A stretch of 64,000 bases of DNA from Pontederia crassipes (taxonomy: Eukaryota; Streptophyta; Magnoliopsida; Commelinales; Pontederiaceae), in contig CM060194.1 of assembly GCA_030549335.1 (NCBI GenBank), forward strand, positions 59,238,547-59,302,546, read 5' to 3'. This document shows positions 25,601 through 37,350 of this stretch, piece by piece; the first letter of the stretch is position 1, and each line of letters begins with the position of its first letter. The position numbers were made by a program, and so were the translations under genes. The notes below the pieces were generated by a model. The model saw nothing but the letters and a program-made list of their open reading frames with translations. It was not told the origin of the DNA and did no database searches.

Positions 25601-26287
25601 ATTTTTTACGACCGAGAAAGAAAACTTGAAATCGTGGCGTAAAACAAAGTTGAAAACATTACGGCCGAGAAGTAGTTTAGAAAATAATTGTTGACAGTAA
25701 GAAAATCCAAAGCGTAAAAAGTATGTGCGGGAGATTTTTCGCCCGTAAAATTGTGCATTAATCGAATTCTTATTTAATTCAATGCGCAAAGAAAGAAATC
25801 AATTCGATCATATGGATAAAGTAAATCTCGACCGTAAATCTTAGATAAAGATTGCTATTAAAGCCGAAACGGGTCAGAAGATTAGAAGTTTACGGCTGCA
25901 AAAATCAAAACTATTTCTTGGTCGATAACTAAATCAAACAGAATAAGATCTCATAAGATGGTCAAGTTAAAAATTTGCGGCCGCAAAATTGAGTTTAAAA
26001 TTCAGAATCAGCCGTAAAACTAATAAAGCCGCCAAAATAAATCTCGATCGTAAAACCATAGGTCCACGTAATCTGAAAATTCCTAATCGACGTCAGAATT
26101 TGAGTCGAAAGTCAACTATTTTAAAAATGTCGTGACCTTTATCTGCAAAAAAAATGTTAGTTTATTCACAAAAATTAAAAATAATTAGAATAGTACATAT
26201 TTACAAAGAATTATTTACATCTCCTAATAATTCATAAAAATAAAAAATTAATTAATAAAATATTTCCCGACATCGACGCCAAAAACT
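22667..26287 (-). other. Interior of element B, CGGCCGTAA-rich and non-coding
   Basis: No protein domain is seen on either strand. From 23935 to 26070 the decamer-like word CTCGGCCGTAAGG, with variants CGGCCGCAAA and CGGCCGATAA, recurs dozens of times at irregular spacing in AT-rich DNA. Two diverged copies of a 'TTGTGATTAGATTTTC...GCAACAAC' block sit at 24800-24860 and 24925-24985 and recur in A's leader at 31645-31695. Confidence 0.7.
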
Positions 26288-27872
26288 TGATGTGTTGAAA
26301 TGATGTAGCAAAATAAAATCGCTAGCAAGTGCACTAGTCGCTCAAGTAATATAGTAAATAGGAGTAAGAGTGTCGAACATATGAGGAATATTATTAATTC
26401 AATATCTGAATTTATAAATTAATAAGAGAGAAAAAACATGGATTTTGAAAATGAGTTTTAAAAGATAAAGAAAATAAGATAAAGATAAGATAGTGGTGTT
26501 GAAGTTAGGCCTTAGGATGAAAATAGATCAGGATAAATATTTGAACCATAAAAGATAAATTTAATCTTTAAAGATGGATTAGAGTCTTCCTAAAGTAATC
26601 TAACATGATTAACTTGTGGTCTCCACGACTGGCATCCCTCAATCTAATCATATAGAACTATCTTAATTTAATAAGAATTGAAGTCTCCACAACTGATACC
26701 CCCAAAATTATATTAAAATTAAGATGCATTAAATTGAATTCTCTAGACTATTAATCACTCCACAAATTGATATAGATCAACAGACCACACAAACTTGATT
26801 CTCCACACACTAGTTATTAAATTTATGTCAATTATTAATTCCAAATAAAATCAATTATAATTAGTATAATGAATTCTGAAATTAAACACTCCACAAATTG
26901 GTATAGCTTAATTTAAAAATTTAATTAACTAATATAAAAGCATTAAGCACAATTAATAATTGATCAGAAAAGATTAAAGCAAATAAAATAGGGTCCAAAG
27001 ATTTCCCTTCAATTAATAATCTCCTAAAATAATAATCCTAAAAATATGGAGTTCATCCTAGAAATTCCGGAGAGATAATAAAATATAAATCATAAAATTT
27101 GGAAGAATTACACCCAAAATAGAGGTCTCGAATCTGGCAGACAGTCGGGCAGCCTCTCAGACTTGATCAGGGTCGCGATCAACCTCCAATCGTCGCACCT
27201 CTCTTCTCTTGGTCGTAGCCGTGGAAGAAACCTGAACTTTAGAACACACCTTGGGACGATGGTTTCCTTACGTATTTATAGAATGCGAACGGCCTTCAAT
27301 TTGATCACGATGTACGGCCGAATTTAAATTCACGGGATAAATCTCGGCAAAAAATGATAATTCTTTATCCTTTTATCTTTACCCCTTTGAATCTCGGCCA
27401 AAACGAAATTCTTTTATCTTTACACCCTATGGATCTCGGCCAAAACCAAGATTTCCTTGCCATTACCCCCTCCAAATCTCGGCCAAAACGAAAAGTCTTC
27501 ATGCCATTACGCCCAAAAAATAAAATCCTTTTATCTTTACCCCCTTTGAATTTCGACCAAAACGTCTTGGGGGTAAAGCCAAATCTCGGCCGTAAGAAAT
27601 AAATTCTTTATCCTAATCTCGGTCGTAATGATAAATTCTTCGAAATTTCGGCCGAGACGGCACAATCCATCTAAATCTCGATTTTTTCTGTAAAATAATT
27701 ATCAAAATTTAGTTAATCCATCCACAATTAAAATATTCAGAGAATTAATAATTAAAATTGATAAATCTGGAATTACGATTAAAAGTGACTAAAAATGATG
27801 CATGCCATGATCAAATTACAGGAAAAACAATTAAAATAATAATCTAAAATATGTTGTATTTTGCATGCATCA
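26288..27872 (-). repeat. 5' LTR of element B
   Basis: It begins TGATGTGTTGAAATG and ends TTTGCATGCATCA, and aligns over its length with 21062-22666. The element's primer site follows on its internal side. Confidence 0.9.
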
Positions 27873-27877
27873 GCTAA

Positions 27878-29150
27878 CAAGTTCTAAGTTCCTTTTTTGT
27901 CCTTTACTTTAACATCGAACTCTTGCAGAAGTAGTATCCATCGAATTAATCTTGGTTTGGCATCTTGTTTGTTCATCAAGTGCTTGATTGCTGCATGATT
28001 TATATAAACAATAATTTTTTAGCAAATTAGATATGATCTAAACTTGTCAAAAGCAAAAATAATAGCAAGAAACTCCTTTTCTGTTGTTGCATAATTCATC
28101 TGGGCAGCGTTCAACGTTCGACTTGCATAATATATGACACAAAAGGTTTTATCTTTTCTTTGTCCCAAAACAGTTCCTATTGCACCATCACTCGCATCAC
28201 ATATCAGCTTGAATGGTAGAGACCAATCTGGTGCTACAACAACAGGGGCAAAAATTAGCATTTCTTTTAACAGATTAAAGGCAGCAAGACAATTTGAATT
28301 AAAATTGAATTCTGTCCTTAGCAAGAAGATTAGTTAAGGGTTTAGCCATTTTTTAAAAATCTTTGATAAAACGGAGATAAAATCCTGCGTGCCCAAGGAA
28401 GCTTCGAATGCCCTTTACATTGGTTGGAGGAGGCAGATTTGCAATGACCACTTCAATTCCTTTTTTCAAGATTTTGTGGCCAAGCACTATTCTCTCTTTA
28501 ATCATAAAGTGGCACTTCTCCCAATTAAGCACTAAATTTGTTTCTTCACATCCCTGTAGAACCAAAGATAAATTATTCAAGCAATTATCAAAAGAGCTAC
28601 CAAAAAGTGTGAAATCGTCCATGAACACTTCAAGTATCTTCTCGTTCATATCTGCAAAGATTGACATCGTGCATCTCTGGAATGTTGCTAGAGTGTTGTA
28701 TAATCCAAGTGGCATTCTTTTGTAGGCGAATGTTTCATACGGGCATGTGAACATTGTTTTTTCTTGATCCTCAAGCTATTGCTATTTGATTGTATCCAGA
28801 ATAGCCATCTACAAAATAATAGTAGTTATGACCTGCAACACGCTCCAACATTTGGTCAATAAAATGTAATGGAAAATGATCTTTGTGGGTAGCATCATTA
28901 AGCTTTCTATAGTCTATACAAACTCTCTAACCTATAACTATTCTCTGAGGAACCAATTCATTATTTTTGTTACTTACCACAGTGATGCCTCCTTTATTAG
29001 GGACTACGGACTTATTCATGAACTATAAGAAATGACATATATAATACTTGCATTAAGGAGTTTAATGACCTCCTTTTTCACAACTTCCCTTAAAGTTGGG
29101 TTGAGCCTTCTTTGGTACTGCGCAATTGGTTTGGCATTTTCCTCCATCAA
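27878..29150 (-). pseudogene. Athila reverse transcriptase and RNase H remnant (element A)
   Basis: The minus strand shows RVCIDYRKLND (about 28930), DGYSGYNQIA (about 28800), the catalytic-site region FMDDFTLFGSSF (about 28620) and FLGHAGFYLRF (about 28390). RNase H follows: LICDASDGAIGTVLGQRKDK (about 28200) and ATTEKEFLAIIFAFDKF (about 28060). Order and spacing fit Ty3/gypsy. Element B interrupts just beyond RNase H. It is broken several times. Confidence 0.85.
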
Positions 29151-29559
29151 AATTTTATGCATGCAACTAGTAGGAGATATTCCCTCGATGTCTAAGATCG
29201 ACTAGGCGATTTCTCTTTTGTGTTACCTCAACAATTCTAAAAGTTTGTTTTCCATGTCACCTGTCAAATCGGCAGATATCATAACTGGATAAGTGTCATT
29301 TTCAAGAAAGGCGTATCTTAAATGAAATGGGAGTTCTTTAAGTTCAAATTTTTGGGTGCAATCCTTGATGCTCTCTTTTGTTATTTGCTCATTATTTCCC
29401 TCCACATTTTCCTTGGAATCATCAATACTTTCCATGACCTCGTCGGCATATGGATCTAAAATAAAATATGCAACAATGTCATCAAAAGTATCAGTAGTAT
29501 CATCTTCTAATGAATCAATGACATAACAAGATGAGTACTCGTAAGATTGTTTGAGAGAA

Positions 29560-30076
29560 TATTTTATATTAAAAGTAATGTCTTTGTTGTTGACGCGAAG
29601 TGTGAGCATCCTTGTTGAACATCTATAAGTGCATTTCCTGTGACTAGAAATGGTCTCTCGAGGATGATGGTGGATTTTTCATCTGCCTTCATATCCATAA
29701 CAATAAAATCTGCAGGAAAAATAAATTTATCAACTTTTACCAAAACATCTCTTAGTATTCCTCGGGGTCTCTTGCATGAAGAATATGCAAATTGAAGAGT
29801 CATACTTGTCTCTTCAAGTTCCTCATAACCTAGTTGCACAAATATAGAATATGACATTAAACTAATACTAACACTAAGATCACATAAAGCTTGAGCACAA
29901 AAGAATGTTCCTATAGTACAAGGTATGGTGAAGGTTCCAAGATCTTTCATTTTTCTAGGCATATCTCGATCATAAATGGCACTACACTCTGATGTCAACA
30001 TTACTCTCCGAGTGTTTTCAAACTTTCTTCTTGAAGATAATATATCCTTCATAAATTTAGCATAGCTCAGCATCAT
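29560..30076 (-). pseudogene. Athila aspartic protease remnant (element A)
   Basis: The minus strand encodes a retropepsin-like region: FTIPCTIGTFFCAQALCDL, then LVKVDKFIFPADFIVMDM and ERPFLVTGNALIDVQ. These are the characteristic blocks of the plant Athila/Tat protease between gag and reverse transcriptase. It is a fossil. Confidence 0.75.
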
Positions 30077-30239
30077 CTGTAAGGCTTCATGAAAAGGAAT
30101 GCTAAGTGAGAAAATTGCTTATCTAGTTGTTCTTTGCGAAATTTTTATAGATAGGGCAGATCCTCTATGTTGCTGGTATTTCTTAGATTGTCGGTTTCCT
30201 TGTGATATTGTATCTTGGAGGTTTCATCATCAATCCCTA

Positions 30240-31560
30240 CAGTTCATACTGAACTCGTTAGTTGCTTGCCACTTCTAAGAGTCACAGCCTTAGTCTCTTC
30301 CTTGGGATTTTTTTCAATGTTGCTTGGAAGAGTTCCTGGTGCACGACTTGCCATCATATTGGCCATTTGGCCTACTTGCATTTCCAAATTTCTTATTGAG
30401 GCATCTTGATTGGTTGCTATTGTTTCCATTGCTTTTTGCATGGTTTGCATAATATCATTAATTCTTGCCATCATCTCTTCCATAGGATTAGTTGATTGTT
30501 GGACAGGAACTTCAGGTGGCCTTCTAAAAGGTGTAGGATTTTGTGAAGGTGTATTGGTTTGTCCTTGATTTGGCCTATAAGGAAATTTCTTATTGTTCCT
30601 CCAATCATAATCATTGTTTATGAAAAATGGATTGAAGACAAAGTTAGCATTTTCAATTTGAGTAGAAGTATTATTACTTGTTGGACAATAATTGCTCGCA
30701 TTTCCTCCTCCACAGTTGTTGCACACCATTAGTGACATTTGCTCGAAGTTTTTATTAAGTGACTTCAGCTGAGCCACTACTTCAGAAGATTGTACTTCTT
30801 GTGCAGCATGTACATCATGAGTTCGGCGAGATGGTCTTCTTTCTTGGCTTGACTTGAGGGCTACAACTTATAATATCTTATATCTCACTAGGGCGTTTAG
30901 ATCCCATCACTATCCCTCCTGCTGATTGGTCGAGTTTATCTTGATCTGCAGCTCACTATCCATGGTAGAAATCTTTCATCATTTATCACTTTGAAATTCT
31001 ATTATCATGAACTCTAGCTAGTAGTCCCTTATATCGTTCTCAGACCTCATATAATGTCTCATCACGTCTTAAACTAATGCCCTTAACTCTCTTCGATATT
31101 TGCCTATTTTTTGTGGTGGGCAATATTTTCCAACAAATTTTTCTACCAGCTCCAACCATGAATGAATCGATCCTACAGGCAAAGTTTTAAACTATGTGGA
31201 AGCTTTATCACGTAAATATTGATGAAATAATAATAGATGAATAACTTCAGAAGAAATATTATTATTTCTAAAGGTGTTCAAAGTAGCAAAAAATTTGTCA
31301 AGGTGATCGTGAGGGTCTTCATGAAATCCTCCTCCAAATTGAAATGATTGTATCATCCTCACAATTGCCAGATTGATCTCAAAATTATTTACATTAATAT
31401 CTGGCAGCACGATGCATGATTCTCGGTCATTCTATCTGGCTGAGACATACTTTCTCGTAGAAAGTTCCTCTTCATTTTTCCGCCGATTGTTTTGTGGAGG
31501 AACTAGTTCATTTTGTTGCTCTAGTCTTTGATTATTACGTGCTAGTTTAGCCATTTTTTT
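30240..31560 (-). pseudogene. Athila gag remnant (element A)
   Basis: At 30777-30244 the minus strand reads CNNCGGGNASNYCP (knuckle-like), a P/Q-rich linker and LEMQVGQMANMMASRAPGTL followed by KAVTLRSGKQL, the signature C-terminal gag blocks of Athila/Tat elements. The 31410-31192 part reads FQFGGGFHEDPHDHLDKFF, the capsid-like retrotransposon-gag region. It is broken. Confidence 0.8.
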
Positions 31561-31569
31561 AATATTTTT

Positions 31570-32956
31570 TTCTTAATCGGCGAGCAGTTCTTTCAATTTT
31601 AGGATCAAATTCCATAAGCGGATTTGAACTAACTACCAGAAGATTTCAGAATTAGTTGTGATTAGTTCTTCAATAGTACATGCAACAACTAATTGCCAAA
31701 AAAATAAAAAAATAGATATATATATATACACAAATATAATACATGTAGATAAAGAGTCACAATTAATCAATAAAGATTTAACTTGTTGGCAATGACTATT
31801 TTCGTGATACAAAACGAGTCAAAAATATGAAAAAAAATTTCAATATGAGTCGTTCGACTGAAATTAAATTTCATGTAGATCGGAATAAGAGAAAATATTG
31901 TAATAAATTCTGCCCAAAATTCAACAAAAAGATATAACTTCAATGAATCCAAGAATAACAAATAACATCGAAATGTTTAAAAAAAATTAAATGCAAGTTA
32001 CTTGTCCAAACGTTTCAGAAAACCATCCGATAAAATATCCAAACGATAGAGTCATCAAACCACATCCGAAAATAATTATATTCAATTTCTTAACTGTCGA
32101 ATATAAAACTTGATAAGGCGTAAAATAAAATTCTATAAACGATTGGGGCCAAACCGAAACCTGAGATTAAAATGAAAAAAAATATTAATAATGAATCATT
32201 ATGGCCAAAAGAGAATTAAACTGACACTTGGGCGTAAAAATTAATCAACTCTTTGCATACAAAACTCTAGGCGTAAAGAACCAAAATGAAGTCGACAACC
32301 TGATTCAATTGGCCACAAAACAAAAAATTATCAAGGTTTCGACCAAAATAAAAATCGAATGAAACTTGAGAATCATGTATTACCCCAACTCTTACGTCGA
32401 CAGATGAATCATTACGGCCGAGAAGGAATAAAATTCATACCAGGCGTAAATCGGACATTAACCAATGAAACGTGATCCAAATAAGGCATAACGAATAAAC
32501 CACAAATAAACTAGCCGAAACAAGGTCAAATCATCATTGTATGGTGGCGTAAAAATAAAGGTTCAGAAAATAAAAACATGTCAGTCGCAAAAATAGAACT
32601 TTAGAAATCAGAAGATTTTGAGCGATGATTTTGACAAAAGAAGGCACAAATCATCGGGTGTAACCAACAAAATTACGATCGTTCCATAAATCGTAAATCA
32701 CGATATTTCCAGTATTGACGAAAAGTCAACAAACTTTAGTTCAAAAGAATTAATAACCCCGTGACCTTGATCTGCAAGAACAAAGATATTAGATCATTTA
32801 CACCAATAAAAATTATTAAAACAAATAGTACAACCATATGTATTTACAAAAAACTTATGTACAGAAAATTATTTACAATTTATTTACACCTCCTAATAAT
32901 TCATAAAAATTAGAAATTAATTAATAAAATATTCTCTGGCAATGGCGCAAAAAACT
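31570..32956 (-). other. Leader region and primer site of element A
   Basis: No gene is seen. It holds GGCGTAAA and ACGGCCGAGAA words similar to those in element B. At 32933-32950 the minus strand gives a primer site related to TGGCGCCGTTGCCGGGGA, the Asp-tRNA complement typical of Athila/Tat elements. Confidence 0.65.
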
Positions 32957-34681
32957 TGATGCGTAAAATGATGTAGCAAAATAAAATCGCTAGCAAGTGC
33001 ACTAGTCACTCAAGTAATATAGAAAATAGGAGTAAGAGTGTCGAACCGATGAGGAATATTATTAATTTAATATTTTAATTTGTAAATTTTTAAGAGAGGA
33101 AAAATATGGATTTTGAAAATGGGTTTTGTAATTATAAAATAAAATAATAATAATAATAATAATAATAAGATAAGATAATGGTGTTAAAGTTAGGCCTTAA
33201 GATGAAAATAAATCAGGATAAATATCTAAACCATAAAAAGATAAATTTAATCTTTAAAAATATATTAGAGTCTCCCTAAAGTAATCTAACATGATTAAAT
33301 TACGGTCTCCACAGCTGGCATCCCCTCAAACTAAGTATGAAGAACTATATTAATTTAATAAAAATTGAAGTCTCCATGAATAAGACGCAGTAAATTAGAT
33401 TTCTTAGACTATTAATCACACCACAAACTAGTATAGATTAATAGACCATACAAACTTGATTCTTCATACACTATTTATCAAATTTATATCAATTATTAAT
33501 TTCATATAAAATCAATTAAAATTAGTATCATGAATTCTGAAATTAAACACTTCCACAAACTGGTATAGCCTAATTCAGAAATTCAATTAACTAATATAAA
33601 AGCATTAAGCATAATTAATAATTGATTAGAAAATATTAAAACAAATAAAATAGGGTCCAAACATTTTCCTTCAATTAATAATCTCCTAAAATATAAAATC
33701 TAAAAACATGGAGTTCATCCTAGAAATTTTGGAGAGATAATAAAATATAAATGATAAAAATTGAAAGAATTATACCCAAAGCAGAGATCTCGAGTCTGGG
33801 CAGCCTTTCGGACTTGATCCGAGTCGCGATCAACCTCCAGCCATCGCACCTTCTCCCCTCTTGGTCGTAGCCTACAGATCTTACGACTCAACTGTGAAAG
33901 AAACCTGAACTTCAGAGCACAAGTTGGGTGATGGCTTCCTCCTCTATTTATAGGTGCGAACGAACTTCAAGTTACGGTTTATAACATCGTACGACCGAAT
34001 TTAATTTCGTGAGATAAAACTTGAGTGGCTTACGACTCTATCCACTTTGACGATATGGTTTCACGGCCGATAAACTTGATCATGATAAAAGCTTCTTCAT
34101 TTTGCACCTGATGATATCCTCGATAAATCTCGGCCACAAAATCTATCATTAATGACAGTTTGCACCCAAGGATTGGTTAATGGCCGCTTGATAAATTGGT
34201 TAAGGATAAAACTTCATGGACTCTTTTGCGGACGATATTATTGATACTAGTAATGTTTTGCCTCAGGATTCGTTGGATTTCTCGGCCGATACACCTTAGT
34301 TAAGGATAGATCTTTGGCGTTGGAGTTCTCGGTCGATAATATTGATTGATGATGATATTTTGCCCAATTTGATAAGATAACGGGGGCAAAGTCCATTATC
34401 GTCTAATGATGGTGAGCCAAAGATAATCCGAATTGCGGCCGATACGTCAATAATTCATTTAAGCTTGATAAAACATAATCATGTATTCGGCTTTTCCTGC
34501 AAAATAGTTATCAAAATTTAAGTAATCCACCTGCAATCAAAATATTCAGAGAATTCATAATTAAAATCGATAAATCCAGAATTACGAATAAAAGTGATCT
34601 AAAATGATGCATGCCATGATTAAATTACAGAAAAAATAACTAAAATAATAATCTAAAATATGTTATATTTTGCATGCATCG
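32957..34681 (-). repeat. 5' LTR of Athila element A
   Basis: It begins TGATGCGTAAAATG and ends GCATGCATC in plus-strand view. It aligns with 13690-15484 but is clearly more diverged from it than the two B LTRs are from each other. A short (TAA)n run sits near 33145-33170. Confidence 0.85.
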
Positions 34682-35261
34682 GTATGGACGAGATTTTGGT
34701 TCGGCGGCGAGAGACTCATGATGGAGATATCACACATGTGACGGTAGGGTTACGGCCCAAGTTATTTTATATTGTCTTATGTTATGATGATAAACTCTTT
34801 AAAGAGTCGAGTATGCATGACCTATGAGCTTTTTGAGTCATGTACTTTGTATGAACTCATTTATGTATCATGAACTTATGTTGGGTATTATGTTAGAGCC
34901 AATGTGGCCACATGGGCTAGATATGTATCTTGGGATTTATATGTTAGAAGTATTCCGCTGTTTTACATTATTGTTAATTGTGATTTATTATTATGTTTTC
35001 CGCTTCAATATTTTATGAAATTAGGTTATGAAAGTAACGTCGCCTAGGGTTCGACAACTAAATTTGGGACAAATTTTGGGGACGTTACATTATCAATGTA
35101 TGAATGGTTGGAAAGAAGATGAATGTAGAAAAGATGATATCCATCGTACCAGAACGGACGATCGAAAATGTTTCAGTTGATCGTTCTAGAGGAAAAATCA
35201 TCGAGTCAAATCTATTCGATCATCTGACACCTCCTAGCGATCATCCAAAACCCTTTCAGTC

Positions 35262-35560
35262 GTCCGATTTAGAAAGGTCGTTGTTCTTTGTAACTAGCGA
35301 TCAATCAGATGACCACTTCGGTCATCCATAAGTTTTTAACGGTCGTCTGTAACTCCTTCGATTGTCCGATTTAGAAAGGTTGTTATTCTCTGTAACTAAC
35401 GGTCGATCAGATGACCACTTTGGTCATCCAAAAATCATGAAGCAGTCGCCCGAACCTTTTCGGTCATCCAATTTAGAGAGATCGCTCCCCTCTGTAACTA
35501 GCGATCGAACTGACAACCAGTTCGGTCATTCAAAATCTGACTCGACGATCGATCAAAAGT
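35262..35560. repeat. 102-bp tandem repeat, three copies, in LTR D
   Basis: The TCCGATTTAGAAAGG landmark recurs at 35263, 35365 and (as TCCAATTTAGAGAG) 35467, a 102-bp period. Each copy also carries CTGTAACTAGCGATC and GACCACTTCGGTCATCC. Because 102 is a multiple of three, frames stay open across it, but it lies inside an LTR and is taken as non-coding. Confidence 0.75.
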
Positions 35561-36681
35561 AGACCTGTCGTCCATTCTTGGTTCAATGCTTATGTGATAC
35601 TGATTGTTTACCCTTAGAATGATTTTAAGTATGAATGACTTTAATTAGGATTAAAACATGCAACACTGATTGTATGTATTAATGAATGTAAAGTAAAAAG
35701 TGGATTGGTATGAAAGTGTCTTGTTGTAATCGTGGAAAGGAGCAAAGTCTTCACTTGCTAGCTTATGCGATGTGTTCCCGGAAAAATTACTACACCACCA
35801 AGGTGGGGTTTCTAAATGCAGGACTAAAATGATCCCGACATAGCTAGCCAAGGACCCACGAATAAATATGGTCTTTCCAATGATCAAGATAAGAAGCTAT
35901 CTAAATAAAGATAAAAGATAAAAAAATGAAATCACTTAAAGTGACTAAGATGAATGACTTGGGACATAAATATGAAGATGATGATAATGAAAGCACCTAA
36001 AAGGATGCTAATGCATGCCCCCTTGTCATATGATGTTATAAATGAAGATGTTAAAGTAAAACAAAATAAGTTATGATATGCTTTGACATAATGTTAATGA
36101 TCTTATCTTGTCATGATAGATTGTTCACATGTCATATAGAGTGCATATGTAGTTCATAACATGCTCATGTTCTATGTTTTCATTATGAGCCATGACATGT
36201 AGATATCATGTTATAGGATCATAGTATGCATAAGAATCAACATACTATAGCGGGAAAAATACCTTGCACCTCATGAATTCGTGCAGATATGGACGAGGCA
36301 TAGGCTCAGCGGTGGAAGCCTCATGACGAAAAGTTTGCACATGTGGTCGGGCTATGGCCCTTTTTATCTTATGTTCTCTTTATTGAATCAAGAATGTATG
36401 GAGTATGGGCCTTTGAGTCATAAACCTTTGTATGAACACTTCATATATTATGAACCCTATGTTGGGTTTTATGTTAGACCCTATGTGACCCATAGGCTAA
36501 TATGTTATCTTGGAATTATATGATTAAAAGTCTTCTGATGTCTTATATTATTGTCATTTTATGTTATATTATTATGTTTCCACTATAATATTTTATGGAA
36601 TTAGGTTAATAGGAATTGGGTAAAAGTAACATCGCCTAGGGTTCGACAATTAAATTGGGGTCAAATTTTGGGGACGTTACA

Positions 36682-37350
36682 ATTGGTATCAGAGTCATAG
36701 TTTTGACTCATATGTATTAGGTCTTAGGACATATAAGTCATAGATTGGCTAAACTATCTAAGTAAAATGTCTAAGTGTAAAGTCCATGTGCAATCGTCAT
36801 GAGGTGCCACCGAGCCTAAAGGTATGTGTATTATTTTAATTATGTGATGCTAGATAATGACGTTTAGCTATTGTATAATTGTAGATGGATATGAGTTGCA
36901 CAACGAACGAAGGCATGTCCCAAACTATGGAATGTGATGAAGACTCGTGCAAAGAACCTTTGATGAGGTTTTTAAGCCTCAATCCTCTTGTGTTCAATGG
37001 CATTGATGATCTGGAGAAAGTCGAAGCATGATTGGAAGACATCATGGATATCTTCAAAGCGATGAAATGTCCAAAGGAAAGCAAAGTGAAGTGTGCTGCT
37101 CATAGAAAAGCAATGGTGGAATTTTATCCTTACGTCTAAGTATGTCAATGAAAGAGATCCATCATGGTGAAAATTCATGATGGACTTCGAGGATCAGTAC
37201 TTTCCACAAAGTATGAGTGAGAAAAAGCAAGAGGAGTTACCTTGGTGAAGACGGAAAGGATGAGAGTGAATCTCTTTGTGAATGGACTAAAGTCTGAATT
37301 GAAGGCTAGGATGATGTGTGAAGCTTCTAACACAATGAGTGAAGCTATTA
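36682..37350 (+). pseudogene. Primer site and gag remnant of element D
   Basis: The primer site TGGTATCAGAGTC lies at 36684-36696. From 36886 the plus strand reads MDMSCTTNEG and then NPLVFNGIDDLEKVEA, DIFKAMKCPKESKVKCAA and RVNLFVNGLKSELKARM, a capsid-type gag pattern common to chromoviruses. It is broken, and the rest of the element is missing. Confidence 0.7.

Larger units (their letters stand above)
21062..27872 (-). mobile_element. Element B: non-autonomous Athila derivative inserted in A
   Basis: LTRs at 21062-22666 and 26288-27872 (about 1.6 kb each, TGATG...GCATGCATCA) are flanked by a perfect target duplication GCTAA (21057-21061 and 27873-27877). The interior (3.6 kb) has no gag or pol. 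Its left 1.2 kb matches the 3' untranslated part of element A (15485-16770), and its right part resembles A's leader. It therefore looks like a coding-free deletion derivative, of the LARD type. A degenerate Asp-tRNA primer site lies at 26264-26281. The LTRs differ by only a few percent by eye, so B is the youngest member of the nest. It lies in the same orientation as A. Confidence 0.9.
13690..34681 (-). mobile_element. Element A: Athila-lineage Ty3/gypsy element, minus strand, inside LTR C
   Basis: Two LTRs (13690-15484 and 32957-34681) begin TGATGCGTAAAATG in plus-strand view. Target duplications TTATG / GTATG differ by one base. Next to the right-hand LTR (the element's 5' LTR) is a primer site resembling the Asp-tRNA type used by Athila/Tat elements. 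Reading the minus strand, the order is gag (about 31560-30240), protease (30076-29560), reverse transcriptase (29030-28350), RNase H (28324-27900), element B inserted, integrase (21056-19650) and an Athila ORF-1-like env-position frame (18111-17614). Without B it is about 14.2 kb. The LTRs differ by roughly 9% by eye, so it is a few million years old if a rice-like rate applies. It is broken many times. Confidence 0.85.
11268..35089 (+). mobile_element. Element C: solo chromovirus-type LTR inserted in D, itself split by Athila element A
   Basis: C runs from TGTAATAGTC at 11268 to 13689 and resumes at 34682, ending GGGGACGTTACA at 35089 (about 2.8 kb of its own sequence). Its last 400 bases align closely with 36284-36681 of D, and its leader resembles the fragment at 2491, so C and D are the same family. 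No primer site or coding DNA follows, so it is a solo LTR. Flanking pentamers GTATT and TTATC match at 3 of 5, as expected for an old insertion. Confidence 0.68.
10693..36681 (+). mobile_element. Element D: 5' LTR of a chromovirus-type gypsy element, split by nested insertions
   Basis: The first piece (10693-11267) begins TGTAACATC. The second (35090-36681) ends GGGGACGTTACA and is followed at once by a primer site, TGGTATCAGAGTC, complementary to initiator Met-tRNA. The break falls inside a 'TCAATGTAT' repeat that is continuous once the insert is ignored. Without its insertions this LTR is about 2.2 kb. The long LTR, TGTAAC...GTTACA ends and Met primer fit the Tekay/Del group of chromoviruses. 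A gag remnant follows at 36886. No 3' LTR is visible. It is old and broken. Confidence 0.72.

Noticed and set aside
23935-26070. CGGCCGTAA words as a satellite, telomere-like or CRISPR-like array
   Set aside because: Spacing is irregular, there are no constant-length spacers, and the word differs from the plant telomere repeat TTTAGGG.
35104-35562. Two adjacent frames with repeated SDLERLLFSVTNGRSDDHFGH-like units
   Set aside because: They come from a 102-bp tandem repeat (a multiple of three) inside LTR D, so the frames stay open by periodicity rather than by coding.
36684-36696. tRNA gene suggested by tRNA-complementary sequence (also near 46641)
   Set aside because: These are short primer sites next to LTRs, complementary to Met-tRNA, not tRNA genes.
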